DNA of 64,000 bases, from contig JBJEJI010000070.1 in assembly GCA_051877895.1 (NCBI GenBank), positions 46,323 to 110,322 on the forward strand, given 5' to 3'. Positions within the stretch are counted from its first letter, which is position 1; each line of letters begins with the position of its first letter. The notes below the pieces were generated by a model, which searched no databases, had not been told where the DNA came from, and saw only the letters and a program-made list of their open reading frames with translations. The position numbers were made by a program, and so were the translations under genes. The stretch is from UBA3775 sp051877895. GTDB lineage: Bacteria > Bacillota > Clostridia > Lachnospirales > Lachnospiraceae. Of this stretch, positions 17,101 to 24,951 are shown in pieces.

Positions 17101-18064
17101 CGTAAGCATTCCTCTCGACACAGCAATTGCAGCATGGATGAATCCGCTTGAAAAAGTATTCCCAACACGTTCCGGAATGCAGGCACAGACACTTAAGGAA
17201 GAAGTTCCATCTATTCTGTATGATGCAAAAACAATTTATGTTGCAAAGAATAAAATTGCAAAACCAAAGGTATTTATTCCTGTATTCCCTGGTACCAACT
17301 GTGAGTATGACTCTGCAAAAGCTTTTGAACGTGCCGGAGCGGAAGTTCAAACTGTAGTATTTAAAAACATGAACGAGGCAAACATCAGAGATTCCGTAGA
17401 TGCATTTGAAAAGGCAATTAAGGATGCTCAGATTATTATGTTCCCGGGCGGATTCTCTGCAGGTGATGAGCCTGATGGTTCAGGTAAATTCATTGCAACA
17501 GCATTCCAGAATCCAAGACTTGCAGAAGCAGTTAATGATCTGCTTCAGAACAGAGACGGTCTTGCACTTGGTATCTGTAACGGATTCCAGGCATTGATTA
17601 AACTGGGACTTGTACCATACGGTCAGGTTACAACTCTTAAAGAAGATAGCCCAACACTTGCAATGAACAACATTGGTCGACATGTAAGCAAGTCTGTTTA
17701 TACCAAGGTGGTAACAAATAAGAGCCCATGGTTGATGAAGGCAGAGCTTGGAGGCGTATATGCAATCCCTGCATCTCATGGTGAAGGACGTTTTGTTGCA
17801 AATGATGAATGGCTTAAAAAGCTTGCGGCAAACGGTCAGATAGCAACCCAGTATGTAGATGCAAACGGAAATCCGACCATGGATGAAGATTATAACGTAA
17901 ACGGTTCCTATTGGGCAATCGAAGGTATTACTTCCCCTGACGGACGTGTGCTGGGTAAAATGGCACATTCCGAAAGACGCGGAGACGGCGTAGCAGTAAA
18001 CATCTATGCAGATCAGAACCAGCACATCTTTGAATCCGGTGTTGCATACTTCCGCGAAAGCTAA
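14183..18064 (+). CDS. purL: phosphoribosylformylglycinamidine synthase, single-chain large form
   Basis: A 1293-residue enzyme of de novo purine synthesis that converts FGAR, glutamine and ATP to FGAM. The synthetase part has RVLDTYWSDHCRHTTF, FFKNETHNHPTEIEPFGGA and VILMGGRTGRDGCGGATGSS. The C-terminal glutaminase part (from about residue 1030) has PGTNCEYDSA, the nucleophile Cys1132 in GICNGFQAL, and the SHGEGRF pair His1199/Glu1201. The large single-chain type is usual in enteric proteobacteria and also in many Clostridia; Bacillus uses separate PurL, PurQ and PurS. AAAGGAG precedes the ATG. It stands alone, with its own promoter and a strong terminator. The final codons lie inside a 17-bp inverted repeat. 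Confidence 0.97.
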   Translation: MSKVRRIYVEKKPPYAVRAKELKEEISSYLGIKTLTGVRVFVRYDVENVDDETYKKAITTVFSEPPVDDIYEENINGTEGAKVFSVAYLPGQFDQRADSAEQCVQLLNESVKPVIRSATTYVLEGTVTDEEFEAIKAYCINPVDSSLVAEEKPDTLIQQFDVPADVAIIEGFTAMDETSLKELYDSLNLAMTFRDFLFIQEHFKCEEKRDPSMTEIRVLDTYWSDHCRHTTFSTELTDVRFEDGYYRKPIEDTFNQYKADRQILYKDRNDKFICLMDLAILGMKKLRAEGRLEDMEVSDEINACSIIVPVEIEKNGEKITEEWLIFFKNETHNHPTEIEPFGGAATCLGGAIRDPLSGRGYVYQAMRVTGAADPTASLKDTLEGKLPQRKLTTGAAKGYSSYGNQIGLATGLVDEIYHPNYVAKRMEIGAVMGAAPRRNVKRENSDPGDVIILMGGRTGRDGCGGATGSSKKHTTASLTSCGAEVQKGNAPTERKLQRLFRRPEVSSLIKKCNDFGAGGVSVAIGELAAGLHIDLDKVPKKYAGLDGTELAISESQERMAVVVDKKDVDAMLAFAEEENLEAVVVATVTEDPRLVMLWRGKEIVNISRAFLDTNGAHQETTAVVTMPDENSNYFKTGADYVAASTKKTGANQGAAELSLDDTPENKEKAWLAALSDLNNCGKKGLVEMFDSSIGAATVTMPYGGTYQLTPIQTMTAKLPMSEGNSDVCTMMSYGYDPYLSSWSPYHGAVYAVMDSVAKIVAAGGDYKKIRFTFQEYFKRLGNDPKRWGTPLSALLGAYSAQVNLGLPSIGGKDSMSGSFNDIDVPPTLVSFAVDVAKTTDIVTPEFKKTDSTLIVFNMPKDEYDLPVYASAMEMYDSVAAYEKEGKIISTYALGSKGILDAVAKMSFGNKIGAKICKKLTLKEAVAPRFGSIIAEVCEADAEAILAACKYAEKVGHTTDKGTLAWCAGEGKECVSIPLDTAIAAWMNPLEKVFPTRSGMQAQTLKEEVPSILYDAKTIYVAKNKIAKPKVFIPVFPGTNCEYDSAKAFERAGAEVQTVVFKNMNEANIRDSVDAFEKAIKDAQIIMFPGGFSAGDEPDGSGKFIATAFQNPRLAEAVNDLLQNRDGLALGICNGFQALIKLGLVPYGQVTTLKEDSPTLAMNNIGRHVSKSVYTKVVTNKSPWLMKAELGGVYAIPASHGEGRFVANDEWLKKLAANGQIATQYVDANGNPTMDEDYNVNGSYWAIEGITSPDGRVLGKMAHSERRGDGVAVNIYADQNQHIFESGVAYFRES

Positions 18065-18083
18065 AAGTAAGCAAAATAGGAAA

Positions 18084-18122
18084 AAATGACTTTCGGAAGC
18101 TTGCTTCCGTAAAGTCATTTTT
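18084..18122 (+). terminator. purL intrinsic terminator
   Basis: AAATGACTTT-CGGAAGC (18084-18100) pairs with GCTTCCG-T-AAAGTCATTT (18103-18120) around a two-base centre with one bulged T. It is preceded by an A-run and followed by a T-run, so it could work in both directions. Confidence 0.88.
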
Positions 18123-18130
18123 AACTATTT

Positions 18131-18183
18131 TAAGCGGGCGCCAGCCCGCGACCGAGTGAGCAAGGCTCACGAGGGCCGCTTAC
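18131..18183. repeat. GC-rich folded repeat, copy 1 (53 bp)
   Basis: The unit has complementary ends TAAGCGG/CCGCTTA and two internal hairpins, GCGGGC-GCCA-GCCCGC (18134-18149) and GTGAGC-AAG-GCTCAC (18156-18170). It is much richer in G+C than its surroundings. The second copy at 18215-18267 is identical over all 53 bases. The form suggests a REP/MITE-like dispersed element; no coding role is seen. Confidence 0.9.
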
Positions 18184-18214
18184 TTTTAGCTTTCAGAAGG
18201 AAATTTTAAATATT

Positions 18215-18267
18215 TAAGCGGGCGCCAGCCCGCGACCGAGTGAGCAAGGCTCACGAGGGCCGCTTAC
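18215..18267. repeat. GC-rich folded repeat, copy 2 (53 bp), at assembly gap
   Basis: Identical to copy 1 and in the same orientation, offset by 84 bases. It ends exactly where the run of Ns begins, so more copies may lie in the unresolved stretch. Confidence 0.9.
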
Positions 18268-18367
18268 NNNNNNNNNNNNNNNNNNNNNNNNNNNNNNNNN
18301 NNNNNNNNNNNNNNNNNNNNNNNNNNNNNNNNNNNNNNNNNNNNNNNNNNNNNNNNNNNNNNNNNNN
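18268..18367. other. assembly gap (100 N)
   Basis: Exactly 100 undetermined bases, the usual placeholder for a gap of unknown length. Its left edge is the end of a folded repeat, which is the likely cause. The promoter and any upstream part of the glycosyltransferase unit would lie in it. Contiguity across this point is not proven. Confidence 0.99.
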
Positions 18368-18401
18368 TCATTCCTGATAGTTTTTGGAAAAGGTATTATT
18401 T

Positions 18402-19382
18402 ATGGATAATTCGGAAAAAAAACTTATTTCTGTTGTGGTTCCCTGCTACAATGAAGAAGATGTTCTGATGCAGTTTTATGATGTCTGCCTGAACGCCCTT
18501 TATGAGCTGACAGAGGAACTGGACTATGAAATTATTTTTGTGGATGATGGTTCTTCAGACAAAACTCTGGATATTATGCGTGAACTGTCCAACATAGACA
18601 GAAATGTAAGGTATATTTCATTTTCCAGAAACTTTGGAAAAGAAGCAGGAATTTATGCGGGATTGTCCCATTCACAGGGTGATTATGTTGTCCTGATGGA
18701 TGCAGATTTGCAGCATCCTCCTGCATATATCCCCAGAATGTATGAGGAGATTAAATCCGGAGAATATGACAGTGTTGCCATGCGCCGTATTCAGCGCAGT
18801 CGCAAGGGCAGACTTCGTTCCTTCTTCTCAAAAAACTTTTTTAAGGCAATGTCAAAGCTCGGAGGACTTAATCTTCCGGAAGGGGCAACTGATTACCGCA
18901 TGATGACACGTCAGTTCGCTGACAGTGTTTTATCCATGAGTGAATACAACCGGTTTACCAAAGGGATTTTTGGCTGGGTTGGTTATCGTACACTGTGGCT
19001 GCCTTATCATGATACAGAAAGAGCAGGCGGAAGTTCTAAATGGTCTTTAGGCAGTCTGCTTCACTACTCCATTGAAGGAATGGTGGCGTTTTCTACTAAA
19101 CCCCTTGCTTTGGCATCCATACTTGGAATTTTCATCTGCATTATATCATTTATTATGATGATAGTGGTAGTAGTGAAAACTCTGATATGGGGAGATCCGG
19201 TTGCCGGATTTCCAACATTAATTACAGTGATACTTCTTATGGGAGGACTTCAGCTTCTGGTTATGGGCATACTTGGGCAGTATTTTGCCAAAGCCTATAT
19301 GGAAATAAAGCAGCGACCGATATATATAACTAAAGAAACAAATTTAGATACCACCCGGGAAAAAGAGGAATCGGGACAGTAA
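18402..19382 (+). CDS. GtrB-like polyprenyl-phosphate glycosyltransferase (GT2)
   Basis: A 326-residue family 2 glycosyltransferase with two C-terminal membrane helices (about residues 228-255 and 262-290). The nucleotide-sugar site is seen as VVVPCYNEEDVLMQFY, FVDDGSSDKTLDIM and VLMDADLQHPP. AGGSSKWSLGSLLHYSIEG is the conserved block before the membrane part. Relatives (GtrB, DPMS-like) load glucose or another sugar on undecaprenyl phosphate for cell-envelope glycosylation. The ATG at 18402 has AAAAGG eight bases upstream; a TTG at 18384 is also in frame. The region before the gene is lost in the assembly gap. It is followed after 30 bases by the helicase gene. Confidence 0.87.
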   Translation: MDNSEKKLISVVVPCYNEEDVLMQFYDVCLNALYELTEELDYEIIFVDDGSSDKTLDIMRELSNIDRNVRYISFSRNFGKEAGIYAGLSHSQGDYVVLMDADLQHPPAYIPRMYEEIKSGEYDSVAMRRIQRSRKGRLRSFFSKNFFKAMSKLGGLNLPEGATDYRMMTRQFADSVLSMSEYNRFTKGIFGWVGYRTLWLPYHDTERAGGSSKWSLGSLLHYSIEGMVAFSTKPLALASILGIFICIISFIMMIVVVVKTLIWGDPVAGFPTLITVILLMGGLQLLVMGILGQYFAKAYMEIKQRPIYITKETNLDTTREKEESGQ

Positions 19383-19412
19383 AAGAGATTTTTCGGTCAG
19401 GATGGAGAATTA

Positions 19413-21824
19413 ATGTGCAGTGCAGGATGCTATAGGGCAAAGCTTTCCGTAAGAGAATTTGTGGAGTTTATGTGCAGAACCGGAAATCTGGATAACAGAG
19501 GAAGGGCCACTGATCCCTGGGCAATGGCTGAGGGTATCAGACTGCATCAGAAAATACAAAGCAATCAGCCGGAGTTTTACAGTAAAGAAGTATGTCTCAG
19601 TCATGAAACCCTGACAGAAGTTGATGGGGAGGTTTTTTCGGTTGTGCTGGAGGGCAGAGCTGATGGCGTTTATGATTTTGCACAGCCTTCGGATAAATTT
19701 GAAGCAGACAATAAAATAACAGCCATGTTTGAATCCATGGTATTTGTAGATGAAATCAAATGCATGTACGCTGATGTGGACGGCTTTACGGAACCGGAAA
19801 AGCTGCATCTTGCACAGGCAAAATGTTATGCATGGTTTTTGATCTGCGACAGAGAGCTGGACCGCATAGGAGTTCAGATAACCTATTGTAATCTGGAAAC
19901 CGAAAAAATCAGATATTTTACAAATGAATATACAAAGGAAGAACTGGAACAATGGTATCAGCAACTGATTGACGGATATGTAAAATGGATGTACTGGGAA
20001 AAACATCATGTTCTTGACAGAGATGCTTCTGTAAAGAAAATGGAATTTCCCTTTGAATACCGGGAAGGTCAGAAGGAACTGGTAAAGAATGTTTATCTTA
20101 CTCTGCTGCGAAGTAAAAAGATTTACATTGAAGCACCTACAGGGGTAGGAAAAACCATTTCAACTCTGTTTCCTGCAGTTAAAGCATTAGGTGAAGGTCT
20201 TATAAAAAAGATTTTTTATACAACAGCCCGCACCATTACCCGTACCGTTGCAGAGGAAGCCTTTTCTGTAATGCGGAGCAGGGGTGCCGGACTTCTGACC
20301 ATTACCATTACGGCGAAGGAAAAGCTGTGCGTGTTGTATAAGCCCGACTGCAATCCCCTGTCTTGTCCAAGGGCCAGGGGACATGAAGACAGAGTCAATG
20401 GGGCAGTATACGATCTGATTACCCACGAAACGGAGGTTGACAGAGAAACAATCCTGAAATATGCGGAGAAACATCAGGTATGTCCATTTGAGTTTTCGCT
20501 TGATGTGGCACTATGGTGTGATGCAATTATCTGTGATTATAATTACTGCTTTAATCCGGACGTATATTTCCGCAGATTCTTCAATGATTCCAATATAAAG
20601 TCCTATGCATTGCTTGTGGATGAGGCTCACAATCTTGTTGACCGTGCAAGGGAAATGTATTCCGCCGTTCTTGATAAAGGAAGACTTCTGGAAGTCAAGA
20701 AACAAATTAAAGGAAGAGAAGACATCAGAAAACTGTTTAATAAAGTTAACAGGACCATGCTGGATATTAAACGTTGCTGTGTTGATGAAATTACTCTTCT
20801 TGATTATGACGAAGAAAAAAAGTTTTTTAAAGCGGTGCATGAGCTGTACAATAAGCTTAGCGCATATGTAACGGACAGAAAAATTACTCTGCCGGATGGT
20901 GTTCTGGATTTTTATTTCGAAATCAGATATTTTGTCATGACGGTATCACAGCTTGATGAACATTATTTAATCAGGTCTGAAATCCGTGGCGATGAAATGC
21001 AGATTGTTCTGGGGTGCATGAATCCAAAGGTTCGTTTGAAGGATTATCTCAGGTTTCACCGCAGTACAATATTCTTTTCCGCGACTTTGCTGCCGGTCAA
21101 ATACTATATGGAGCAGCTGTCAGGAACAGAAGATGACTACGCAGTATATGCTCCATCGCCATTTGATATTTCAAAGAGAAAAATTCTTGTGGCAACTGAT
21201 GTTTCGGCAAAATATACCAGACGAAATGAACAGGAGTACAAACGGATTGCTTCATATATTAAAGCCATGATAGATGCAAAAACCGGAAACTATCTGATTT
21301 TCTTTCCTTCTTACAAGGTACTGGAGGCAGTTTATGAAATTCTCGGTGAATCCGGAATGGATTTGATTTGTCAGAGTGCTTCCATGACGGAGGAAATGAG
21401 GGAAGATTTTCTTGCAGCATTTGAAGACAATCCTACTGAAACCCATGTGGGATTTTGTGTCATGGGCGGGATTTTTTCGGAAGGAATAGATTTGAAGGCG
21501 AACCGGCTCATCGGAGTTGCAGTGGTAGGCACCGGGCTTCCAATGGTGGGACCTGAGCGGGAGCTGTTCAGAGAATATTACCAGGAAATGTCCGGGAACG
21601 GGTTTGAATGTGCCTATCTTTATCCGGGAATGAATAAAGTGCTTCAGGCAGGAGGAAGAGTTATCAGAACAGCAGAGGATGTAGGCGTTATACTGCTGCT
21701 TGATGACCGTTTTACAACAAGACAGTATAATTCTTTGTTCCCTTATGAATGGAGAGATTATAAAGTAACCAATATTAATAAAGTATCCCGTGAAATGAAG
21801 GAGTTCTGGGAAAATAAAAAATAA
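19413..21824 (+). CDS. Rad3/DinG-type ATP-dependent DNA helicase with N-terminal nuclease-like region
   Basis: An 803-residue superfamily 2 helicase of the XPD/DinG group. Walker A is APTGVGKT (residues 241-248) and the DEAH box is at 403-406 (LLVDEAHNL). Between them lie cysteines in LCVLYKPDCNPLSCPRAR and in CPFEFS, consistent with the iron-sulfur cluster of this family. The end QAGGRVIRTAEDVGVILLLD is helicase motif VI. The N-terminal 200 residues hold DEIKCMYAD...QAKCYAWFL, which looks like a PD-(D/E)xK nuclease core. The combination suggests a repair enzyme that unwinds and cuts DNA. GGATGGAG precedes the ATG. It lies in a unit with the glycosyltransferase and the DUF1292 gene. Confidence 0.88.
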   Translation: MCSAGCYRAKLSVREFVEFMCRTGNLDNRGRATDPWAMAEGIRLHQKIQSNQPEFYSKEVCLSHETLTEVDGEVFSVVLEGRADGVYDFAQPSDKFEADNKITAMFESMVFVDEIKCMYADVDGFTEPEKLHLAQAKCYAWFLICDRELDRIGVQITYCNLETEKIRYFTNEYTKEELEQWYQQLIDGYVKWMYWEKHHVLDRDASVKKMEFPFEYREGQKELVKNVYLTLLRSKKIYIEAPTGVGKTISTLFPAVKALGEGLIKKIFYTTARTITRTVAEEAFSVMRSRGAGLLTITITAKEKLCVLYKPDCNPLSCPRARGHEDRVNGAVYDLITHETEVDRETILKYAEKHQVCPFEFSLDVALWCDAIICDYNYCFNPDVYFRRFFNDSNIKSYALLVDEAHNLVDRAREMYSAVLDKGRLLEVKKQIKGREDIRKLFNKVNRTMLDIKRCCVDEITLLDYDEEKKFFKAVHELYNKLSAYVTDRKITLPDGVLDFYFEIRYFVMTVSQLDEHYLIRSEIRGDEMQIVLGCMNPKVRLKDYLRFHRSTIFFSATLLPVKYYMEQLSGTEDDYAVYAPSPFDISKRKILVATDVSAKYTRRNEQEYKRIASYIKAMIDAKTGNYLIFFPSYKVLEAVYEILGESGMDLICQSASMTEEMREDFLAAFEDNPTETHVGFCVMGGIFSEGIDLKANRLIGVAVVGTGLPMVGPERELFREYYQEMSGNGFECAYLYPGMNKVLQAGGRVIRTAEDVGVILLLDDRFTTRQYNSLFPYEWRDYKVTNINKVSREMKEFWENKK

Positions 21825-21836
21825 CGGAGGTGCCCT

Positions 21837-22148
21837 ATGGCAGATTACAACGACAAAATTGACAATGAAGACAAAATGACCCTGTACCTTGATGATGGTA
21901 CTGAAATGGTATGTGATGTAATCGGCATTTTTGATGATGGAGAAAGAGATTACATCGCCCTTTTCCCGGAGGACGGAGATGAAGATTCCGATATTTTCCT
22001 GTATCGCTTTATTATGGAGGATGAGGATTTCGACAACATAAAGCTGGAAAACATTGAATCCGATGAAGAATTTGACAGTGCCGCTGCCGCTTTTGAAGCT
22101 TATATGGAGCAGATGGAAATTCTGGATGAGGATGATGAGATTGAGTAA
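21837..22148 (+). CDS. DUF1292 family protein (YrzB-like)
   Basis: A very acidic 103-residue protein of the DUF1292 family, common in Firmicutes and of unknown function. It begins with a beta-rich part (MTLYLDDGTEMVCDVIGIFD, YIALFPEDG, DIFLYRFI) and ends in an acidic helix with EEFDSAAAAFEAYME. In many genomes it is found near alaS, yrrK or ruvX genes; here it follows the helicase by 12 bases and is probably co-transcribed. GGAGGTG is eight bases before the ATG. Confidence 0.85.
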   Translation: MADYNDKIDNEDKMTLYLDDGTEMVCDVIGIFDDGERDYIALFPEDGDEDSDIFLYRFIMEDEDFDNIKLENIESDEEFDSAAAAFEAYMEQMEILDEDDEIE

Positions 22149-22232
22149 TAATCATTTCTCCACTAATTAAGTAGTTGATTTGTAGCTACCCGGTTATTCC
22201 GGTGTGGTAGATTAGAAAATTAATAAACAAAT

Positions 22233-22267
22233 GGATGCTTCCTGGTTTTACATGGAGCATCCGTTTT
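22233..22267 (+). terminator. terminator of the glycosyltransferase-helicase-DUF1292 unit
   Basis: GGATGCTTCC (22233-22242) pairs with GGAGCATCC (22254-22262) with one bulged T, followed by GTTTTTA. It marks the left side of the accessory cassette. The rest of 22149-22436 is AT-rich, with a weak promoter candidate TTGCAA-18-TAAAAT at 22369-22398 before the next gene. Confidence 0.8.
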
Positions 22268-22436
22268 TATTTTTGTTTAAAAAAGTTTTTAGTATTTTTT
22301 GTATGATGTGAAAAGATTTTAAAATTATGCTGGATGATTTAAAAATCAGATAATTTTACTGCAAGGTATTGCAATATATAAATTTATTATGTTAAAATTG
22401 GTAAAAAATTTGTAAATTAAGTAAGGAGAGGTAATC

Positions 22437-22832
22437 GTGAAAAAATTGTTTTTAGAAAAGTTGTGTGTCATAATGGTTGTAGTTATGCTAGTGATAACAC
22501 CTGCATATGCGTTTGATTTTACAGATATTATTATCATGTTAAAACGACAGCCGGATTACAAGAATGATTATGGTCAATGCTGGATCAATAATTATAAGTA
22601 TGGTGCAAGTGCATATACGGAGAGCTTTTACACATATGGAAGTTGCACAGAGTTATTATATAAATATAAAGACTCAAATGGAAAGGTGCTTACTAAATAT
22701 GCCTCTGGTGCTTCGTACAGTGGAGACCCTTCAAAAGCTGAACTTTCTCCAGGTGGAACTCATATAGATACATACTTTTCTTGTAATGCATACAGGTTTA
22801 ACTACCGGGTAACATTAAAATATAGTAATTAA
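22437..22832 (+). CDS. small secreted protein of unknown family
   Basis: A 131-residue protein with a clear signal peptide: KK at residues 2-3, a hydrophobic core VIMVVVMLVI at 11-20 and a likely cleavage after AYA (residue 25). The mature part, about 106 residues, is rich in Tyr, Ser and Gly, seems all-beta, and holds three cysteines (48, 70 and 116). I do not recognise a family. The gene starts at GTG 22437 with AAGGAGAGG upstream. It stands first in a same-direction cassette with a propeller-like anchored protein, an ABC ATPase and permeases. This suggests an exported effector, a bacteriocin-like product or a sensed ligand; that is inference only. Confidence 0.65.
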   Translation: MKKLFLEKLCVIMVVVMLVITPAYAFDFTDIIIMLKRQPDYKNDYGQCWINNYKYGASAYTESFYTYGSCTELLYKYKDSNGKVLTKYASGASYSGDPSKAELSPGGTHIDTYFSCNAYRFNYRVTLKYSN

Positions 22833-22843
22833 TAGGATGTATT

Positions 22844-24067
22844 ATGAAAAAGCGTTACATTATTCCTGCAGTCATTGTATCATTAATTCTGGTGGTTTTC
22901 ATTTTATGTTATGGAAGAGAAGATGAGTCACCTACGATTAGTATACAGGATGTTAATTTTTCATTCAATGAGGATACTGAATATAAAAAAGGAAGTTTCT
23001 TTTGTAAGCAAGGGGTTATAGGAGTTAGTGCAGATGACTTACTAACTTATACTTCTTTGGATTTAAAAGCCTCTATTACCCTGTGTAATCAGGTGGATTG
23101 TACACATGGAGATGAAAACTGTCCTGCTTGGTTTGGACTCAGTAATGTTCTGGTAGTTTATTATTATAAAGATAAGCAGTATGTGCTTTTGGAAGACAGG
23201 ACAAGTTTGTTTTCAAAACCGGTTTTGTATGAAGCTGATGCAGATGGTAAGAACAGGCATAAGATTTGTTCTTTTGAGTACTATTCATCTATGGCAAGTT
23301 CCTACTATTGCATTGAAAACCATATGTATATGTTCCTTTCAGATGTCAGTGAGAGTCAAAGAATGAGTATTGATCAGGAAGGTCAAATTGTAGAAAAACC
23401 TCAGACTATGTTATTACTGGCATATGATTTTGAATCGGGAGAAACAAAGGAAATAAAGGTTTTAAATCAGGCTTATCAGCAGTATTTTTACTTTGAAGGA
23501 GAATATGATGGCAAGATAATTTATCAGCGGCAATATTTCACAAAACCTTATGAGGAAATCTATGATAAAGATGGGGAATGTGATGATACAGCTTATGATG
23601 AAGCCAATATGAGAGAAATAGGATTCATTTCTTTAGAAAATGGAAATTGTTCTGCGGATGTCATTCAGGAAGGACCACTTGTTACTTGTATAGGAATGAA
23701 TCAGGGGAAAATATATTGGCACTTAAGTGATAGTACATTAGCAAAGTCACCATTTCAAATTTATGTTTATGATATTAATACTCAAACGACGGAAGAGATA
23801 CCTCTCAATCTAGAGATACCAGTTAGTTGTATTACCATTGCTAATCAAAAACTTTTCTTTAATCATTTTTATGAGCAGGGAATGACTGCATATGATTTAC
23901 AGAGCGGAGAGATAATCGTTTGGAATGAAGTGGAACAATATGTGACGGGGGAATATAGGGGGTATTATTTATTGTCCGGAGATCCTGCCTACAATTATTA
24001 TTCTGATGTTGTTCCTTTTGATTTACTGGGTGATGAATCTGAGTATATATTTTTAGGTTATTATTAG
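22844..24067 (+). CDS. membrane-anchored extracytoplasmic protein, propeller-like
   Basis: A 407-residue protein with one N-terminal hydrophobic segment (residues 5-22) and the rest outside the cell. Repeated beta-type stretches (VLYEADADGKNRHKICSF, MLLLAYDFESGETKEIKVL, IYVYDINTQTTEEIPLN, MTAYDLQSGEIIVWN) suggest a beta-propeller. A short cysteine/histidine segment CNQVDCTHGDENCPAWF near residue 85 resembles a motif I recall in other clostridial predicted lipoproteins and could bind metal. The residue before the membrane-proximal Cys22 is Leu, so a standard lipobox is not present. It follows the small secreted protein by 11 bases and precedes the ABC ATPase by 8, so it is likely part of that system. 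Confidence 0.65.
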   Translation: MKKRYIIPAVIVSLILVVFILCYGREDESPTISIQDVNFSFNEDTEYKKGSFFCKQGVIGVSADDLLTYTSLDLKASITLCNQVDCTHGDENCPAWFGLSNVLVVYYYKDKQYVLLEDRTSLFSKPVLYEADADGKNRHKICSFEYYSSMASSYYCIENHMYMFLSDVSESQRMSIDQEGQIVEKPQTMLLLAYDFESGETKEIKVLNQAYQQYFYFEGEYDGKIIYQRQYFTKPYEEIYDKDGECDDTAYDEANMREIGFISLENGNCSADVIQEGPLVTCIGMNQGKIYWHLSDSTLAKSPFQIYVYDINTQTTEEIPLNLEIPVSCITIANQKLFFNHFYEQGMTAYDLQSGEIIVWNEVEQYVTGEYRGYYLLSGDPAYNYYSDVVPFDLLGDESEYIFLGYY

Positions 24068-24075
24068 GAGAGGGT

Positions 24076-24951
24076 ATGGAATTGGTTGTTAATAAGCTGA
24101 CGAAATGTTATCAGAAGGGTATAAAAGCTCTTGATGGTTTTACATATACTTTTACAGAGGGTGTTTATGGGCTTTTGGGTCCTAATGGTGCAGGAAAGTC
24201 TACTTTTATGAATATTTTAACTGATAATCTTTCTGCCACGGAGGGGGAAGTCCTTTTTAATGGAGAAAATATCTCTTCCATGGGCAGGGAGTATCGCAAA
24301 GTTCTCGGATATATGCCCCAGCAGCAGGGACTGTATCCGAGTTTTACTTTAACTAGATTTTTATATTATATGGCATCACTTAAAGGAATGACGAAGGAAC
24401 AGGCCGCATCGGAAATTAATTTATTAATAAAAAAAGTTAATTTGTGGGAGGACAGATATAAAAAGCTGGGTAAATTCTCGGGAGGAATGAAGCAACGGGC
24501 ATTGATTGCCCAGGCATTGCTGGGAAATCCAAAACTGATTGTTCTGGATGAGCCTACAGCAGGACTGGATCCAAAAGAGCGGATTCGCATCAGGAATTTG
24601 ATATCAGAAATTGCACTTAAAAAGATTGTTATTATTGCAACTCATGTTGTGTCTGATATTGAGTTTATCTCGAAAGAAGTAATTATTCTCCAAAATGGGA
24701 AAATCATTAAGGCAGACACTCCCAAAGGGCTGTGTGACAGCATGGAGGGCAAAGTTTATGAAATTCAATGTGAAGATAATGAGTGGAAAGAAATCTCAAA
24801 GAAATATAAAATTAGTAGCATGGTAAAATCAGGTGACAGGATTTTGGTCAGAGTGCTAGCTGATAAAATATGTCCGGAGTATACTGTTAGAGAGGTAATA
24901 CCTTCTCTTGAGGATGTATATCTTGATTGTTTTGAAGAGGATGAGTTATGA
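24076..24951 (+). CDS. ABC transporter ATP-binding protein
   Basis: A 291-residue ABC ATPase. Walker A is GPNGAGKST (residues 35-43), the Q-loop is in GYMPQQQGLYPS, the signature is FSGGMKQR, Walker B is LIVLDEP, and the switch histidine is in IIATHVVSDIEF. The type (single domain with a C-terminal extension of about 80 residues) is that of drug, peptide or lantibiotic exporters such as BcrA-like units. Its stop overlaps the start of the permease by four bases (ATGA), so translation is coupled. Gene order makes it the energy unit of the 22.4-27.65 kb cassette. Confidence 0.93.
   Translation: MELVVNKLTKCYQKGIKALDGFTYTFTEGVYGLLGPNGAGKSTFMNILTDNLSATEGEVLFNGENISSMGREYRKVLGYMPQQQGLYPSFTLTRFLYYMASLKGMTKEQAASEINLLIKKVNLWEDRYKKLGKFSGGMKQRALIAQALLGNPKLIVLDEPTAGLDPKERIRIRNLISEIALKKIVIIATHVVSDIEFISKEVIILQNGKIIKADTPKGLCDSMEGKVYEIQCEDNEWKEISKKYKISSMVKSGDRILVRVLADKICPEYTVREVIPSLEDVYLDCFEEDEL

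Larger units (their letters stand above)
18056..18194. repeat. 17-bp inverted repeat spanning the purL 3' end and terminator
   Basis: Bases 18056-18072 (GAAAGCTAAAAGTAAGC, containing the last purL sense codons and stop) are matched exactly in reverse complement at 18178-18194. The arms enclose the purL terminator and nearly all of the first GC-rich folded repeat; the right arm overlaps that repeat's last six bases. Confidence 0.9.

Noticed and set aside
16733..17350. 205-codon frame on the minus strand inside purL
   Set aside because: Cys- and Asn-rich antisense frame with no start signal, wholly within a certain gene.
18215..18267. Rho-independent terminators made by the folded repeats
   Set aside because: The stems are strong but no T-run follows either copy, and a proper terminator already lies upstream.
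22437..22832. Lactococcin-972-type bacteriocin
   Set aside because: Gene order and size are similar, but I could not match the typical sequence pattern of that family, so no such name is given.
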